A stretch of 44,278 nucleotides of DNA from an uncultured bacterium. Lineage in GTDB: Bacteria > DUMJ01. Positions 1 through 10,772 of the stretch are shown here, one piece after another. Each line of letters starts with the position of its first letter. Position 1 is the first letter of the stretch. The stretch lies in the NCBI GenBank assembly GCA_937958695.1, contig CALGNK010000005.1, forward strand, positions 1 to 44,278. The letters run 5' to 3'. Under the pieces are notes generated by a model. It was not told the origin of the DNA. It did no database searches and saw only the letters and a list, made by a program, of their open reading frames with translations. The position numbers and the translations under genes were made by a program.

Positions 1-539
1 AAGCCGACAGCATGGGCTAAACCACCGAGTTGCCTTTTTATATCTACTATTTCTTTTTGCATCCCTTCAACTACCGCTATAAGTTTTTCTAGTCTAGCCT
101 CGGTTCTAGCCTGAGCTTGAGCCAGCTCTTCCAGTCTAGCCTCGGTCTTAGCCTGAGCTTGAGCCAGCTCTTCCAGTCTAGCCTCGGTCTTAGCCTGAGC
201 TTGGGCCAGCTCTTCCAGTCTAGCCTCGGTCTTAGCCTGAGCTTGGGCCAGCTCTTCTAGTCTAGCTTCGGTCTTAGCCTGAGCTTGGGCCAGCTCTTCT
301 AGTCTAGCTTCGGTTCTAGCCTGAGCTTGGGCCAGCTCTTCCAGTCTAGCCTCGGTTCTAGCCTGAGCTTGGGCCAGCTCTTCCAGTCTAGCTTCGGTTC
401 TAGCCTGAGCTTGAACTAATTCCTTTATGGCTACTCTTAACTCGCTTACCTCTCTATCTATGGGAAGTAATATCTCAAGCTCCTGCTTTAGGACCTCTCT
501 AGCAATTCTATATATCTCTTCTCTTTCTATCGTTTCCAT
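1..539 (-). CDS. DUF3782-like coiled-coil protein, 5' part only
   Basis: Open from an ATG at 539 to the left edge (179 codons), so the C-terminus is missing. The N-terminus (METIEREEIYRIAREVLKQE) leads into about eight copies of a 14-residue unit, AQAQARTEARLEEL, which is two heptads and predicts a long coiled coil. After the repeats comes LEKLIAVVEGMQKEIVDIKR and then QLGGLAHAVG. That last part resembles DUF3782 proteins of thermophiles, in which a coiled coil precedes a PD-(D/E)XK nuclease-like domain. The nuclease part would lie outside the window, so the family call rests on resemblance only. An extended -10 promoter lies just upstream, and a divergent gene starts at 656. Function unknown. 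Confidence 0.7.
   Translation of the reverse strand, partial: METIEREEIYRIAREVLKQELEILLPIDREVSELRVAIKELVQAQARTEARLEELAQAQARTEARLEELAQAQARTEARLEELAQAQAKTEARLEELAQAQAKTEARLEELAQAQAKTEARLEELAQAQAKTEARLEELAQAQARTEARLEKLIAVVEGMQKEIVDIKRQLGGLAHAVG
91..414. repeat. 42-bp in-frame tandem repeat, about 8 copies
   Basis: The motif AGTCTAGC recurs at 91, 133, 175, 217, 259, 301, 343 and 385, an exact 42-bp period. Each unit encodes one 14-residue coiled-coil unit on the minus strand. Copies differ mainly at one site: the four copies at 133-259 encode AKTEARLEEL, while those at 91, 301, 343 and 385 encode ARTEARLEEL. This clustering suggests recent expansion by slippage or unequal exchange. Confidence 0.95.
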
Positions 540-566
540 CTTTATACCCTCAATATCTTTTCTTAA

Positions 567-575
567 ATTATACCA
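567..575 (-). promoter_or_regulatory. Extended -10 promoter for the coiled-coil gene
   Basis: The minus strand reads TGGTATAAT, a perfect -10 with a TGn extension, about 28 nt before the ATG at 539. No good -35 is visible at the usual distance. Confidence 0.45.
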
Positions 576-590
576 CAAACTACTTATTAT

Positions 591-619
591 TTGACTGTTG
601 TAAACTTCCTATCTATAAT
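591..619 (+). promoter_or_regulatory. SigA-type promoter for the FAD oxidoreductase
   Basis: TTGACT (591-596), a 17-nt spacer and TATAAT (614-619) lie 36 nt before the chosen start at 656. The promoter is divergent from that of the repeat gene. Confidence 0.75.
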
Positions 620-655
620 CTTATCTAGATTTATTTTTATAAAGAGGTGAACCAG

Positions 656-1858
656 ATGAAAGAAATTGTTATTATTGGAAATGGTGTAGCCGGTATAAAT
701 GTGGCTAATAATCTAAGAAGGCTAGATAAAGATATTGGAATAACGGTATTTACCGATGAGCCTTATCATTATTATCCGCGTCCTAGATTGATAGACCTAT
801 TAGCAGGTAAGGTCACATTAGAAGAGATGCCTTTCTATGGGGAAGATTGGTATATAAAGAATAGTATCAATGTGCATCTGAATTCTCCTGTAGAGAAAAT
901 ATCTTGCGATGAAAAGAGAATTATCCTTTCTAATGGAAAAATTTTTAGTTATGATATTCTTGTCCTTGCTAATGGAGCTAAACCTTCTCTTCCTCCTATA
1001 GATGGGGTAGACAAAATAGGTGTCTTTACCATTAGATGGCTAGATGATGTACTAAGGCTTAAAGAGAGGATCAAGGAATCTGGAGAAGTGGTTGTTATAG
1101 GTGGAGGGCTTCTTGGTTTAGAGATTGCCTCAGCTATACAGACCTCTGGGGCTAATGTAAAGGTAATAGAGATACTTCCTTGGCTCTTACCAAGACAGCT
1201 AGATGAGATTGGTGGTAATCTTCTAAGGAGAATACTGGAAGGTAGAGGGTTAGAGATTTTTGTAAATTCTGCAACAGAGAGGATTTTTGGAGATGTAGAA
1301 GTAGCTGGTGTAAGTACAAAGGACGGTAAAGAATTCAAATGTAATACGGTTGTTGTCTCTGCTGGTATAAAATGCAACACAGAGTTAGCAAAAAGCAGTG
1401 GACTTAATGTAAATAGAGGGGTTATAGTAGATAAATTTCTTAGGACCTCTAGAGAAGATATCTATGCCCTTGGTGATGTGGCAGAATGGGAAGGAAAGGT
1501 CTATGGTATAATACCACCTGTCTTAGATCAGGCTAGGATAGTTGCTAGCAATATCTTGGGAGAAGGTATAGAGTATGCTGGCACTGTTCCTTCTAATATA
1601 CTAAAGGTAGCTGGTATTGATCTTTTTTCTATAGGAATCATAGACGATACAGAAGGTTATGATGTCTTATCTCATTTAGATGAAGAGAGAAATATCTATA
1701 AGAAGTTTGTCTTTAGAGAGAATAAATTAATAGGAGCAATTGTTCTTGGAGATAGAAGAAATGTGGCATCTATAGAGAAGGTAGTAAAAGAAGGGAGAGA
1801 TATATCCAAGTATAAGGATAACATCCTCTCCGATGATTTTGATTGGAAAATAGTTTAA
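656..1858 (+). CDS. NAD(P)/FAD-dependent oxidoreductase (NirB/rubredoxin-reductase-like)
   Basis: A 400-residue flavoprotein of the pyridine nucleotide-disulfide oxidoreductase fold, expected in the cytoplasm. The N-terminal FAD-binding glycine motif is VIIGNGVAG. A second dinucleotide motif, VVVIGGGLLGLE near residue 145, binds NAD(P)H. The DIYALGDVAEW segment near residue 270 is the usual flavin-contact motif. There is no redox-active CxxC, so it resembles the flavin part of nitrite reductase or NADH:rubredoxin reductases rather than thioredoxin reductase. A GTG at 647 is possible, but AGAGGTGA (643-650) looks like the ribosome-binding site for the ATG at 656. It has its own promoter. The electron acceptor cannot be told from sequence. 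Confidence 0.85.
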   Translation: MKEIVIIGNGVAGINVANNLRRLDKDIGITVFTDEPYHYYPRPRLIDLLAGKVTLEEMPFYGEDWYIKNSINVHLNSPVEKISCDEKRIILSNGKIFSYDILVLANGAKPSLPPIDGVDKIGVFTIRWLDDVLRLKERIKESGEVVVIGGGLLGLEIASAIQTSGANVKVIEILPWLLPRQLDEIGGNLLRRILEGRGLEIFVNSATERIFGDVEVAGVSTKDGKEFKCNTVVVSAGIKCNTELAKSSGLNVNRGVIVDKFLRTSREDIYALGDVAEWEGKVYGIIPPVLDQARIVASNILGEGIEYAGTVPSNILKVAGIDLFSIGIIDDTEGYDVLSHLDEERNIYKKFVFRENKLIGAIVLGDRRNVASIEKVVKEGRDISKYKDNILSDDFDWKIV

Positions 1859-1867
1859 TTGGTTCCC

Positions 1868-1896
1868 TTGCAAACGTGTCTTTGTTTTGATATACT
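1868..1896 (+). promoter_or_regulatory. Promoter for tRNA-Pro(GGG)
   Basis: TTGCAA (1868-1873), 17 nt, then TATACT (1891-1896). Transcription would start a few bases before the tRNA at 1909 and continue into the downstream flavoprotein gene and purA. Confidence 0.65.
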
Positions 1897-1908
1897 TATT
1901 TATAGCAT

Positions 1909-1986
1909 CGGGGCGTAGCGCAGGTTGGTTAGCGCACCTGCTTGGGGTGCAGGAGGTCGAAGGTTCGAGTCCTTTCGCCCCGACCA
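1909..1986 (+). tRNA. tRNA-Pro, anticodon GGG
   Basis: A complete cloverleaf with acceptor pair CGGGGCG/CGCCCCG, an anticodon stem CCTGC/GCAGG with loop TTGGGGT (anticodon GGG), T-arm GGTTCGAGTCC, discriminator A and an encoded CCA (1984-1986). It is closely similar to the second tRNA-Pro at 4679. The next gene starts 26 nt downstream, so the two are probably co-transcribed. Confidence 0.97.
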
Positions 1987-2012
1987 TCTTTTATGCTGGA
2001 GGAGAAGTAGTA

Positions 2013-4656
<2,644 letters not shown>

Positions 4657-4662
4657 ATTCTT

Positions 4663-4671
4663 TGATATAAT
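4663..4671 (+). promoter_or_regulatory. Extended -10 promoter for tRNA-Pro(CGG)
   Basis: TGATATAAT combines a TGn extension with a consensus -10 and ends 7 nt before the tRNA at 4679. There is no clear -35. Confidence 0.55.
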
Positions 4672-4678
4672 TTAATTG

Positions 4679-4754
4679 CGGGGCGTAGCGCAGTTGGGAG
4701 CGCGCCTGTTTCGGGTACAGGAGGCCGAAGGTTCGAGTCCTTTCGCCCCGACCA
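4679..4754 (+). tRNA. tRNA-Pro, anticodon CGG
   Basis: Acceptor CGGGGCG/CGCCCCG, anticodon stem CCTGT/ACAGG with loop TTCGGGT (anticodon CGG), T-arm GGTTCGAGTCC, discriminator A and encoded CCA. It differs from the GGG tRNA at 1909 mainly in the D loop and anticodon arm, which suggests an old duplication. Confidence 0.97.
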
Positions 4755-4779
4755 ATTTTGTTTTTTGAGGAGCTACTAG

Positions 4780-5190
4780 ATGAAGGTATATACAGAAGTA
4801 TCAAATATAAGGTCTCAAAAAAGGATAGAGATTATAAATATAAGTCCTCAGGTGAGACAAGTGGTAAATAGAAGTTCTATAAGGGATGGGGTAGTATTAA
4901 TATACTCTCTACACACTACTACTGCTCTGTATATAAATCAGAGTGAGAGAAACTTAGAATCAGACCTAGAGGAGGTCCTAGGTAGATTAGTTCCTCAACA
5001 GAATAACTATAGGCATAATGCTATAGATAATAATGCAGATGCTCATCTAAGGGCTATCCTCTTAGGTAATCATGTGGCTTTGCCACTAACTAATGGGGAC
5101 CTAGATTTAGGCGTTTGGCAGGCAATCCTTTTTGTTGAACTTGATGGCCCTAGAAGAAGGGCATTTATAACTAAGGTTATAGGAGAATAA
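4780..5190 (+). CDS. yjbQ: YjbQ/UPF0047 family protein
   Basis: A 136-residue single-domain protein of the UPF0047 (YjbQ) family, some members of which have weak thiamine-phosphate synthase activity. The signature SLHTTTALYINQSE (residues about 44-57), the HNAIDNNADAHLRA segment and LGVWQAILFVELDGPRRR all match, and the conserved His and Asp residues likely form a metal or substrate site. The true cellular role is not established. The ATG at 4780 has a GGAG ribosome-binding site. It starts 25 nt after tRNA-Pro and ends 15 nt before recA, so the three are probably co-transcribed. Confidence 0.92.
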   Translation: MKVYTEVSNIRSQKRIEIINISPQVRQVVNRSSIRDGVVLIYSLHTTTALYINQSERNLESDLEEVLGRLVPQQNNYRHNAIDNNADAHLRAILLGNHVALPLTNGDLDLGVWQAILFVELDGPRRRAFITKVIGE

Positions 5191-5205
5191 TAGGGGGAGT
5201 GTAAA

Positions 5206-6207
5206 ATGGCTATATCGGAAGATAAGTTAAAGGCTATAGAGTCAGCCATATCTAAAATAGAGAAGGATTTTGGCAAAGGTTCCATAATGAAGCTTGGAGA
5301 GATAAGTGCTAAACTTCAGGTAGAGGTTATACCTACCGGTTCTTTAGGGCTTGACATAGCGTTAGGAATAGGAGGAATTCCCAGAGGAAGGATTACAGAG
5401 ATATTTGGGCATGAGGCTTCGGGAAAGACTACGTTGGCTCTCCATATAATTGCCGAAGCCCAGAAACGAGGTGGCATTGCTGCCTTTATAGATGCTGAGC
5501 ATGCCTTAGATCCTATCTATGCTAGAAACCTGGGAGTAAATATAGATGAAATGTGGATATCCCAGCCTGATAATGGGGAACAGGCTTTAGGTATTGCCGA
5601 TGTCTTAGCATCTAGCGGAGCAGTTGATGTTGTAGTAATAGATTCTGTAGCAGCACTAGTTCCTAAGGCTGAGATAGATGGAGAGATTGGAGACCAGTTT
5701 ATTGGTCTTCAAGCCAGGCTTATGTCACAAGCCTTGAGAAGATTAGCTGGTACACTAAGCAAGTCTAAAACCGCATGTGTATTTATTAATCAGCTTAGAG
5801 AAAGGATGCAGGCTGGATATGGCCCTCCAGAGATAACACCAGGGGGAAGAGCTCTTAAATTCTATGCCTCTATAAGATTAGATATAAGAAAGACTGATAG
5901 TGTAAAAGATGGTGATGATTCATTAGGTAATAGGGTTAGGGTCAAGGTAGTGAAGAATAAATTAGCTCCACCATTTAGACAGGCAGAGTTCGATATAGTA
6001 TATGGAAAGGGTATATCAAGGCTTGGAGAAATTGTTGACCTAGGGGTAGAGTTAGGAATAGTTACTAAAGCTGGATCTTGGTATTCCTACAATACCGAAA
6101 GACTTGGGCAGGGAAAACAGCGAGCAATAGAGTATCTATCACAGCATCCCGACATGGCAGCCGAAATAGAGCGCCAGATTTTAGAAAAGTCGGGGGTTCT
6201 AGGATGA
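5206..6207 (+). CDS. recA: Recombinase A
   Basis: A DNA-dependent ATPase for homologous strand exchange and LexA co-protease activity. At 333 residues it has a full core and a short C-terminal tail. Walker A is GHEASGKT at residues 68-75, where most RecA proteins have GPE(S/A)SGKT, so His replaces Pro. Walker B is [10 protein letters not shown]. The L1/L2 DNA-binding region includes [12 protein letters not shown] and [20 protein letters not shown]. There is no intein. A GGGGAGTG ribosome-binding site precedes the ATG at 5206. The last codons overlap the presumed original start of rny (ATGA at 6204-6207). Confidence 0.98.
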   Translation: MAISEDKLKAIESAISKIEKDFGKGSIMKLGEISAKLQVEVIPTGSLGLDIALGIGGIPRGRITEIFGHEASGKTTLALHIIAEAQKRGGIAAFIDAEHALDPIYARNLGVNIDEMWISQPDNGEQALGIADVLASSGAVDVVVIDSVAALVPKAEIDGEIGDQFIGLQARLMSQALRRLAGTLSKSKTACVFINQLRERMQAGYGPPEITPGGRALKFYASIRLDIRKTDSVKDGDDSLGNRVRVKVVKNKLAPPFRQAEFDIVYGKGISRLGEIVDLGVELGIVTKAGSWYSYNTERLGQGKQRAIEYLSQHPDMAAEIERQILEKSGVLG

Positions 6208-6225
6208 ATAGTGAGGTGATTTACC

Positions 6226-7761
6226 ATAATCTGGAATATAGTTATAGGAATAATTGCTTTCCTAGCTGGAGGAAGCATTGGGTATATCTATCGAAGATAC
6301 AAAGCAGAAGGAATATTAAAGAATGCGGAGAGGGTAGCCAATGAGATAGTTGAGAAGGCTAAAGCTGAAGGAGAGAAAAAGAAGTTAGAGATTATAGTCT
6401 CTGCCAAAGATGAGGCGGAGAGGATAAAGAATGAAGCAGATAGGCAGATAAGACAGAGGCGAGGAGAGCTTCAAAAGCAAGAGAGAAGAATAGCTCAGAA
6501 AGAATTAACCTTAGATAAAAGACTAGAACAGATAGAAAAGAAGGAAAAGGCTTTACAGGTAAAAGAAGAAGCCATCTCTCAGACCGAAAGAGAGATAGAG
6601 GCTTTAAAGGAACAAATCCTTAAGGAGTTAGAGAGAGTAGCCAATATGACAACGGAAGAGGCTAAAAATCTTTTGATATCAAATATAGAATCAGAGGCAA
6701 GAAGAGAAGCAATGGCAAGATTATATGAGATAGAGATGGAATTAAAAGAGGAAGCAGATAAAAAGGCTAGAGAGATAGTAGCTTCTGCTATACAGCGTTG
6801 TGCTTCGGATGAGGTAGCCTCTTCTACGGTAACTGTTGTAAATCTTCCTAGTGAGGAGATGAAGGGAAGGATTATAGGTAGGGAAGGAAGAAATATAAGA
6901 ACCATAGAGATGCTTACCGGAGTAGACCTTATAATAGATGATACTCCGGAGGTAGTTGTTTTATCGAGTTATGATCCTATAAGGAGAGAAATAGCCAGAA
7001 TATCCCTCGAAAAACTTATTCAGGATGGAAGGATACATCCTGCTCGAATAGAAGAGGTGGTAGAAAAGGCTCAACAAGAAGTTGAAGCAAGGATCAAGGA
7101 AGAGGGAGAGAAGGCTATATTTGAGGCTAAAATAACTAGAATTCACCCCGAGATTGTAAGGGCGCTCGGAAGGCTTACTTTTAGGACAAGTTATGGACAG
7201 AATGTACTCCAACACTCTAAAGAGGTTTCTAGATTAGCAAGTATGATGGCATCAGAATTGGGTTTAGACCCTACTCTAGCCAAGAGAGCAGGTTTACTTC
7301 ATGATATAGGTAAAGCTTTAGATTATGATGCTGAAGGTCCTCATGCATTGCTTGGAGCAGAGTTTGCACGCAAGTATAATGAGAATGAAATAGTAGTAAA
7401 TGCTATAGCAAGTCATCACGGAGAGGAAACGCCGAATAGTATAGAGGCGGTTTTGGTTCAGGCTGCAGATGCTATATCAGCAGCTAGACCTGGTGCTCGT
7501 AAAGAGACTATAGAGGCTTATATAAAGCGTATAAAAAGGCTTGAAGAACTAGCTACCGCATTTAATGGGGTTGAAAAGGCTTATGCCCTACAGGCTGGCA
7601 GAGAGATAAGAGTTATAGTTGAACCAGAAAAGATAGATGACCTATCCGCTTATGAATTAGCTAGAGACCTTGCTAAGAAGATAGAGGATGAACTAGAATA
7701 TCCAGGTCAGATAAGAGTGATAGTCATAAGGGAAACGAGAGCGATAGAATATGCAAGGTAA
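6226..7761 (+). CDS. rny: Ribonuclease Y, start codon problematic
   Basis: A membrane-anchored endoribonuclease that initiates mRNA decay. The reading frame gives one N-terminal membrane helix ([18 protein letters not shown]), a long charged coiled coil, a KH domain ([19 protein letters not shown]), an HD domain (HDIGKALD) and the usual C-terminus. From 6226 it would be 511 residues, normal for the family. The frame has no ATG, GTG or TTG between the TGA at 6217-6219 and the ATG at 6646, and the latter would remove the membrane helix and most of the coiled coil. Either an ATA (6226) or ATC (6229) is used, 9 nt after GAGG (6213-6216), or a 1-base insertion lies near 6224. Dropping one C would join the frame to the ATG at 6204, which overlaps the recA stop. 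Identity is certain, the start is not. Confidence 0.9.
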   Translation: MIWNIVIGIIAFLAGGSIGYIYRRYKAEGILKNAERVANEIVEKAKAEGEKKKLEIIVSAKDEAERIKNEADRQIRQRRGELQKQERRIAQKELTLDKRLEQIEKKEKALQVKEEAISQTEREIEALKEQILKELERVANMTTEEAKNLLISNIESEARREAMARLYEIEMELKEEADKKAREIVASAIQRCASDEVASSTVTVVNLPSEEMKGRIIGREGRNIRTIEMLTGVDLIIDDTPEVVVLSSYDPIRREIARISLEKLIQDGRIHPARIEEVVEKAQQEVEARIKEEGEKAIFEAKITRIHPEIVRALGRLTFRTSYGQNVLQHSKEVSRLASMMASELGLDPTLAKRAGLLHDIGKALDYDAEGPHALLGAEFARKYNENEIVVNAIASHHGEETPNSIEAVLVQAADAISAARPGARKETIEAYIKRIKRLEELATAFNGVEKAYALQAGREIRVIVEPEKIDDLSAYELARDLAKKIEDELEYPGQIRVIVIRETRAIEYAR

Positions 7762-8560
7762 TATAGTAAGGATCCTAGTTGGTGGAGATGTAGTAGGAAG
7801 ACCAGGAAGAAAAGCTTTGGCTAAGGCTTTGGAAGAGCTAAAGGAGATGGTAAACATAGATTTGATAATAGTCAACGGGGAAAACTCTGCCGGTGGCTTT
7901 GGCATAACTAAAGAGGTGGCAGAAGAGCTCTTCTCCCTTTCGGTAGATGTAATTACCTCTGGGAATCATATCTGGGATAAGAAGGAAGGGATAGAGTTAG
8001 TTAGAGAAGAGGAGAGGATTTTGAGACCTTTTAATTATCCTCCTGATGTACCGGGTAGAGGGTATTTGATATTAGACTTGCCGAATAGAGAGAAACTTGG
8101 TATTATTAATCTTATGGGACGTGTCTTTACAGGGGTATACCTAGACTGCCCCTTTAGAAAAGGCAGAGAGTTGGTGGAAGAGTTACACAGTGAGGGAGTA
8201 AAGTCAATAGTAATTGATTTTCATGCCGAAGCTACTTCTGAGAAGATAGCTTTGTGGAGATATCTTGATGGCATAGTAAGTGCTATATTTGGAACACATA
8301 CCCATGTCCAAACTGCAGACGAAGAGATATCTCCTTTGGGAACTGCCTATATATCTGATGTAGGGATGATAGGGTCTGCCGATGGAATTATAGGGGAAGA
8401 TAAGGATCTCATTATAGAGAAATTTTTGACTTCTATCCCTAAAAGATTTAGAGTGGCTAAAGGAAGGGCTCTTTTTAATGGGATAATATTAGAGATAGAT
8501 ACTAGTTCTGGTAAGGCTATATCTATAGAAAGAATTAGAAAATATTATAAGGAGGATTGA
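7751..8560 (+). CDS. ymdB: YmdB-family metallophosphoesterase
   Basis: A 269-residue calcineurin-like phosphoesterase of the TIGR00282/YmdB family. In Bacillus, YmdB hydrolyses cyclic nucleotides and interacts functionally with RNase Y. Metal-site motifs are [10 protein letters not shown] near the N-terminus, [29 protein letters not shown] and [10 protein letters not shown]. It overlaps the end of rny by 11 nt and lies 3 nt before spoVS, the conserved recA-rny-ymdB-spoVS arrangement of many Firmicutes and Thermotogae. It is probably part of one transcript with recA and rny. Confidence 0.93.
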   Translation: MQGNIVRILVGGDVVGRPGRKALAKALEELKEMVNIDLIIVNGENSAGGFGITKEVAEELFSLSVDVITSGNHIWDKKEGIELVREEERILRPFNYPPDVPGRGYLILDLPNREKLGIINLMGRVFTGVYLDCPFRKGRELVEELHSEGVKSIVIDFHAEATSEKIALWRYLDGIVSAIFGTHTHVQTADEEISPLGTAYISDVGMIGSADGIIGEDKDLIIEKFLTSIPKRFRVAKGRALFNGIILEIDTSSGKAISIERIRKYYKED

Positions 8561-8563
8561 AGA

Positions 8564-8827
8564 ATGACAACATTAAAGGTATCTGCAAAGTCCAATCCAA
8601 ATTCTGTCGCCGGAGCTTTAGCAGGGGTAATAAGAGAGGAAGGCTCTGTTGAGATGCAGGCTATAGGAGCAGGAGCAGTGAATCAGGCGGTAAAGGCGAT
8701 AGCTATAGCTAGAGGATTTTTGGCCCCAAGTGGTATAGAGCTTATATGCATCCCAGCGTTTGTTAATGTGGAGATAGATAATGAGGAAAGGACAGCAATA
8801 AAGTTTATAGTAGAACCTCGTAGATGA
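8564..8827 (+). CDS. spoVS: Stage V sporulation protein S family (SpoVS)
   Basis: An 87-residue Alba-fold protein whose full length matches SpoVS: VSAKSNPNSVAGALAGVIRE, AIGAGAVNQAVKAIAIARGF and a C-terminal basic end. In Bacillus it affects sporulation, but the family is widespread in non-sporulating thermophiles and likely binds nucleic acid. It does not by itself imply spores. The AAGGAGGATTGAAGA ribosome-binding site before the ATG is strong, suggesting high expression. Its stop overlaps the surE start. Confidence 0.95.
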   Translation: MTTLKVSAKSNPNSVAGALAGVIREEGSVEMQAIGAGAVNQAVKAIAIARGFLAPSGIELICIPAFVNVEIDNEERTAIKFIVEPRR

Positions 8828-9603
8828 CGAAGTCTATACCTATCATCCTAGTATCTAATGATGATGGACTTGGTACCAGTGGACTTTTGGTATTAGGAAG
8901 GCATTTAAGTAAGCTAGGTAGAGTAGTAATTGTTTCCCCTGATAGGCAGAGAAGTGCTGGTGGTCATGCTATAACGCTAAAAGAACCTATAAGGATAAAG
9001 AGAGTTCCTGATAGTATAGAAACTTGGGTAACTACTGGAACACCTGCAGATTGTATCCTTATTGGGGTATATGAGATTATAAAGGATAAGGTGGACTTAG
9101 TAGTTTCTGGTATAAATCATGGGGCAAATGTAGGTATAGATATCACTTATTCTGGGACTGTATCTGCCGCTATGGAGGGAGTTATATGTGGTATTCCTTC
9201 CATAGCGGTTTCTTTAGCCTCTTATAAAGATGTGAATGATAGTATTCTTGAGATGGCTGGAGACTTTACTTGTAAGTTGTCGGAGTTAGTCCTAAAATAC
9301 GGATTACCTAAGGATGTCCTACTTAATGTAAATATCCCTCCTATAGAGAGACCTTTAGGGGTTAAATTTACCCATCAAGGGTCTAAGAGGTATTTACCTA
9401 GGATTATTAAAAGACTTGATCCTTCTGGGGAACCCTATTATTGGCTTGATGCCTCTCCGATAGATAACGATAAGGATGGAAGTGACCTTAGCGCTATAAG
9501 AGATGGATATATCTCTATTACCCCAATAAAGATTGATATGACAGACTATGAACATCTAGATGAGGTGAAAGAACGTTATAGAGAGATTATAAAATTTTTA
9601 TGA
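8824..9603 (+). CDS. surE: 5'-nucleotidase SurE
   Basis: A 259-residue metal-dependent nucleoside monophosphatase (EC 3.1.3.5). The N-terminal metal site is VSNDDG (Asp-Asp pair), with VSPDRQRSAGGHAIT, VSGINHGANVGIDITYSGTV as the central signature and LNVNIPP downstream. The length is normal. The ATG overlaps the spoVS stop (ATGA), and the lptC start overlaps its own stop in the same way, so translation is coupled through the whole cluster. Confidence 0.96.
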   Translation: MTKSIPIILVSNDDGLGTSGLLVLGRHLSKLGRVVIVSPDRQRSAGGHAITLKEPIRIKRVPDSIETWVTTGTPADCILIGVYEIIKDKVDLVVSGINHGANVGIDITYSGTVSAAMEGVICGIPSIAVSLASYKDVNDSILEMAGDFTCKLSELVLKYGLPKDVLLNVNIPPIERPLGVKFTHQGSKRYLPRIIKRLDPSGEPYYWLDASPIDNDKDGSDLSAIRDGYISITPIKIDMTDYEHLDEVKERYREIIKFL

Positions 9604-10118
9604 AGTACCTAATTGTAATTATTGTGATTCTTTGCCTATCTCTTTTAAGTTGGTGGCTCTGGAAGACTTCTCCTGAGAAAGAAGAAAAGACATCTCCTGG
9701 ACCTAAGTTAATAATAGAGGGTGGAGAGATAGTAGGTATGTATGGAGGTAGAAAAAGTTTTATATTAAAGGCTGAAAGGTTTACTGCTAGGACCGAAACA
9801 ACTGCTATTATAGATGGAAAGATAGAGGGTAGTGTCTTTGATGAGAATGGAGATTTGATTGTCTCTTTTGAAGGAGTAGGCGGTGAAATAAATCTAGTAA
9901 ATAGTGATTTTAGAATATACTCGAAAGGAAGGATTAGGGGAAAGGATTTTGAGGTATTAGCAGATAGCCTGAACTGGGAAAATAGAAATAATATCTTTGA
10001 AGCCAATGGGGATATAGAGGTTCGTATAAGTTCTTATAGGGCTAGATGCTCAAATATAAGGGCGGATTTTATAGCTCAGAAGATAGAACTATCAGGTAAT
10101 CCAGTAGTAGAGTTTTAA
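9600..10118 (+). CDS. lptC: LptC-like periplasmic LPS-transport protein
   Basis: 172 residues. A single N-terminal membrane helix (YLIVIIVILCLSLLSWWLW) anchors a beta-rich domain with repeated short strands, as in the LptC jellyroll. The segment DGKIEGSVFDENGDL and the LADSLNWENRNNIFEANGDI repeat are typical of the LptC/OstA fold. The role would be to pass LPS or a similar lipid from the inner membrane to LptA. Sequence identity in this family is low, so the call leans on the adjacent lptA-like gene 12 nt downstream. It implies an outer membrane. Confidence 0.78.
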   Translation: MKYLIVIIVILCLSLLSWWLWKTSPEKEEKTSPGPKLIIEGGEIVGMYGGRKSFILKAERFTARTETTAIIDGKIEGSVFDENGDLIVSFEGVGGEINLVNSDFRIYSKGRIRGKDFEVLADSLNWENRNNIFEANGDIEVRISSYRARCSNIRADFIAQKIELSGNPVVEF

Positions 10119-10130
10119 GAAGGAGGTTGT

Positions 10131-10769
10131 ATGCGTAAGTTATTAATTTTAGGTTTGTGTTTATTGATTTTTATCCCCACTGTTATCTATGCTCAGAAGC
10201 AACAAACTACTACTCAGAGTGGAAAACTTTATGGAGATAAATTTATCTATGATATGAAGACGAAGCTCTTGAAGGTAGAAGGTAATGTAAGGATCGAACT
10301 CAAGGATGGACCTAAGATATGGGGCAGTAGGTTAGACTTTGACCAGGATAAGCAAACAATGGTTATTCCTGGAGCAGTAAGGGTAGAAATGGAGAGATTA
10401 AAGATTACAGGAATGGATCTGGAAGCAGCCTTAAAAAATAATAGAATTGTTATAAAGAAAGATGTAAAGATTCTGAGTCTTGATGAAAAGGGAAATGTCT
10501 CTGCTACGGTAAATTGTAATAAGCTTGATTATAACACAAATACCAAGGAGGCAAGAGTAGAGCAGGTAACCGTGGAACAGGAGGGAACAAAGGCTACTGC
10601 TAATAGTGGGATATTTCTTATAGATAAAGATGAATTTCGATTAACCGGTAATGTAGTTATCGCTAGGGAAGATATAACATTAAAGAGTAATGAAGCTATA
10701 CTCAACACCAAAAATCAGACGTTAGAGGCTATCGGTTCTGTGGAGGCAGAATTTCAGGTAAAAGAATAA
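10131..10769 (+). CDS. lptA: LptA/OstA-like periplasmic protein
   Basis: 212 residues with a signal peptide (MRKLLILGLCLLIFIPTVIY, cleavage near YAQ). The mature part consists of repeated OstA-type beta strands: LYGDKFIYDMKTKLLKVEGN, LDFDQDKQTMVIPG, NKLDYNTNTKEARVEQV and NEAILNTKNQTLEAIGSV. It likely forms the periplasmic bridge for lipopolysaccharide together with the preceding lptC product. An AGAAGGAGG ribosome-binding site precedes the ATG. It is in the same operon as surE and lptC. Confidence 0.85.
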   Translation: MRKLLILGLCLLIFIPTVIYAQKQQTTTQSGKLYGDKFIYDMKTKLLKVEGNVRIELKDGPKIWGSRLDFDQDKQTMVIPGAVRVEMERLKITGMDLEAALKNNRIVIKKDVKILSLDEKGNVSATVNCNKLDYNTNTKEARVEQVTVEQEGTKATANSGIFLIDKDEFRLTGNVVIAREDITLKSNEAILNTKNQTLEAIGSVEAEFQVKE

Positions 10770-10772
10770 TAG

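Noticed and set aside
91-414. CRISPR array
   Set aside because: The 42-bp units are contiguous without unique spacers and stay in frame inside a coding region.
1887-2012. N-terminal extension of the FAD dehydrogenase frame
   Set aside because: It reads through the tRNA-Pro gene. The TTG at 2013 has a good ribosome-binding site and gives the family length.
8564-8827. SpoVS as evidence for an endospore former
   Set aside because: The family is common in non-sporulating thermophiles, and no other sporulation gene is present.
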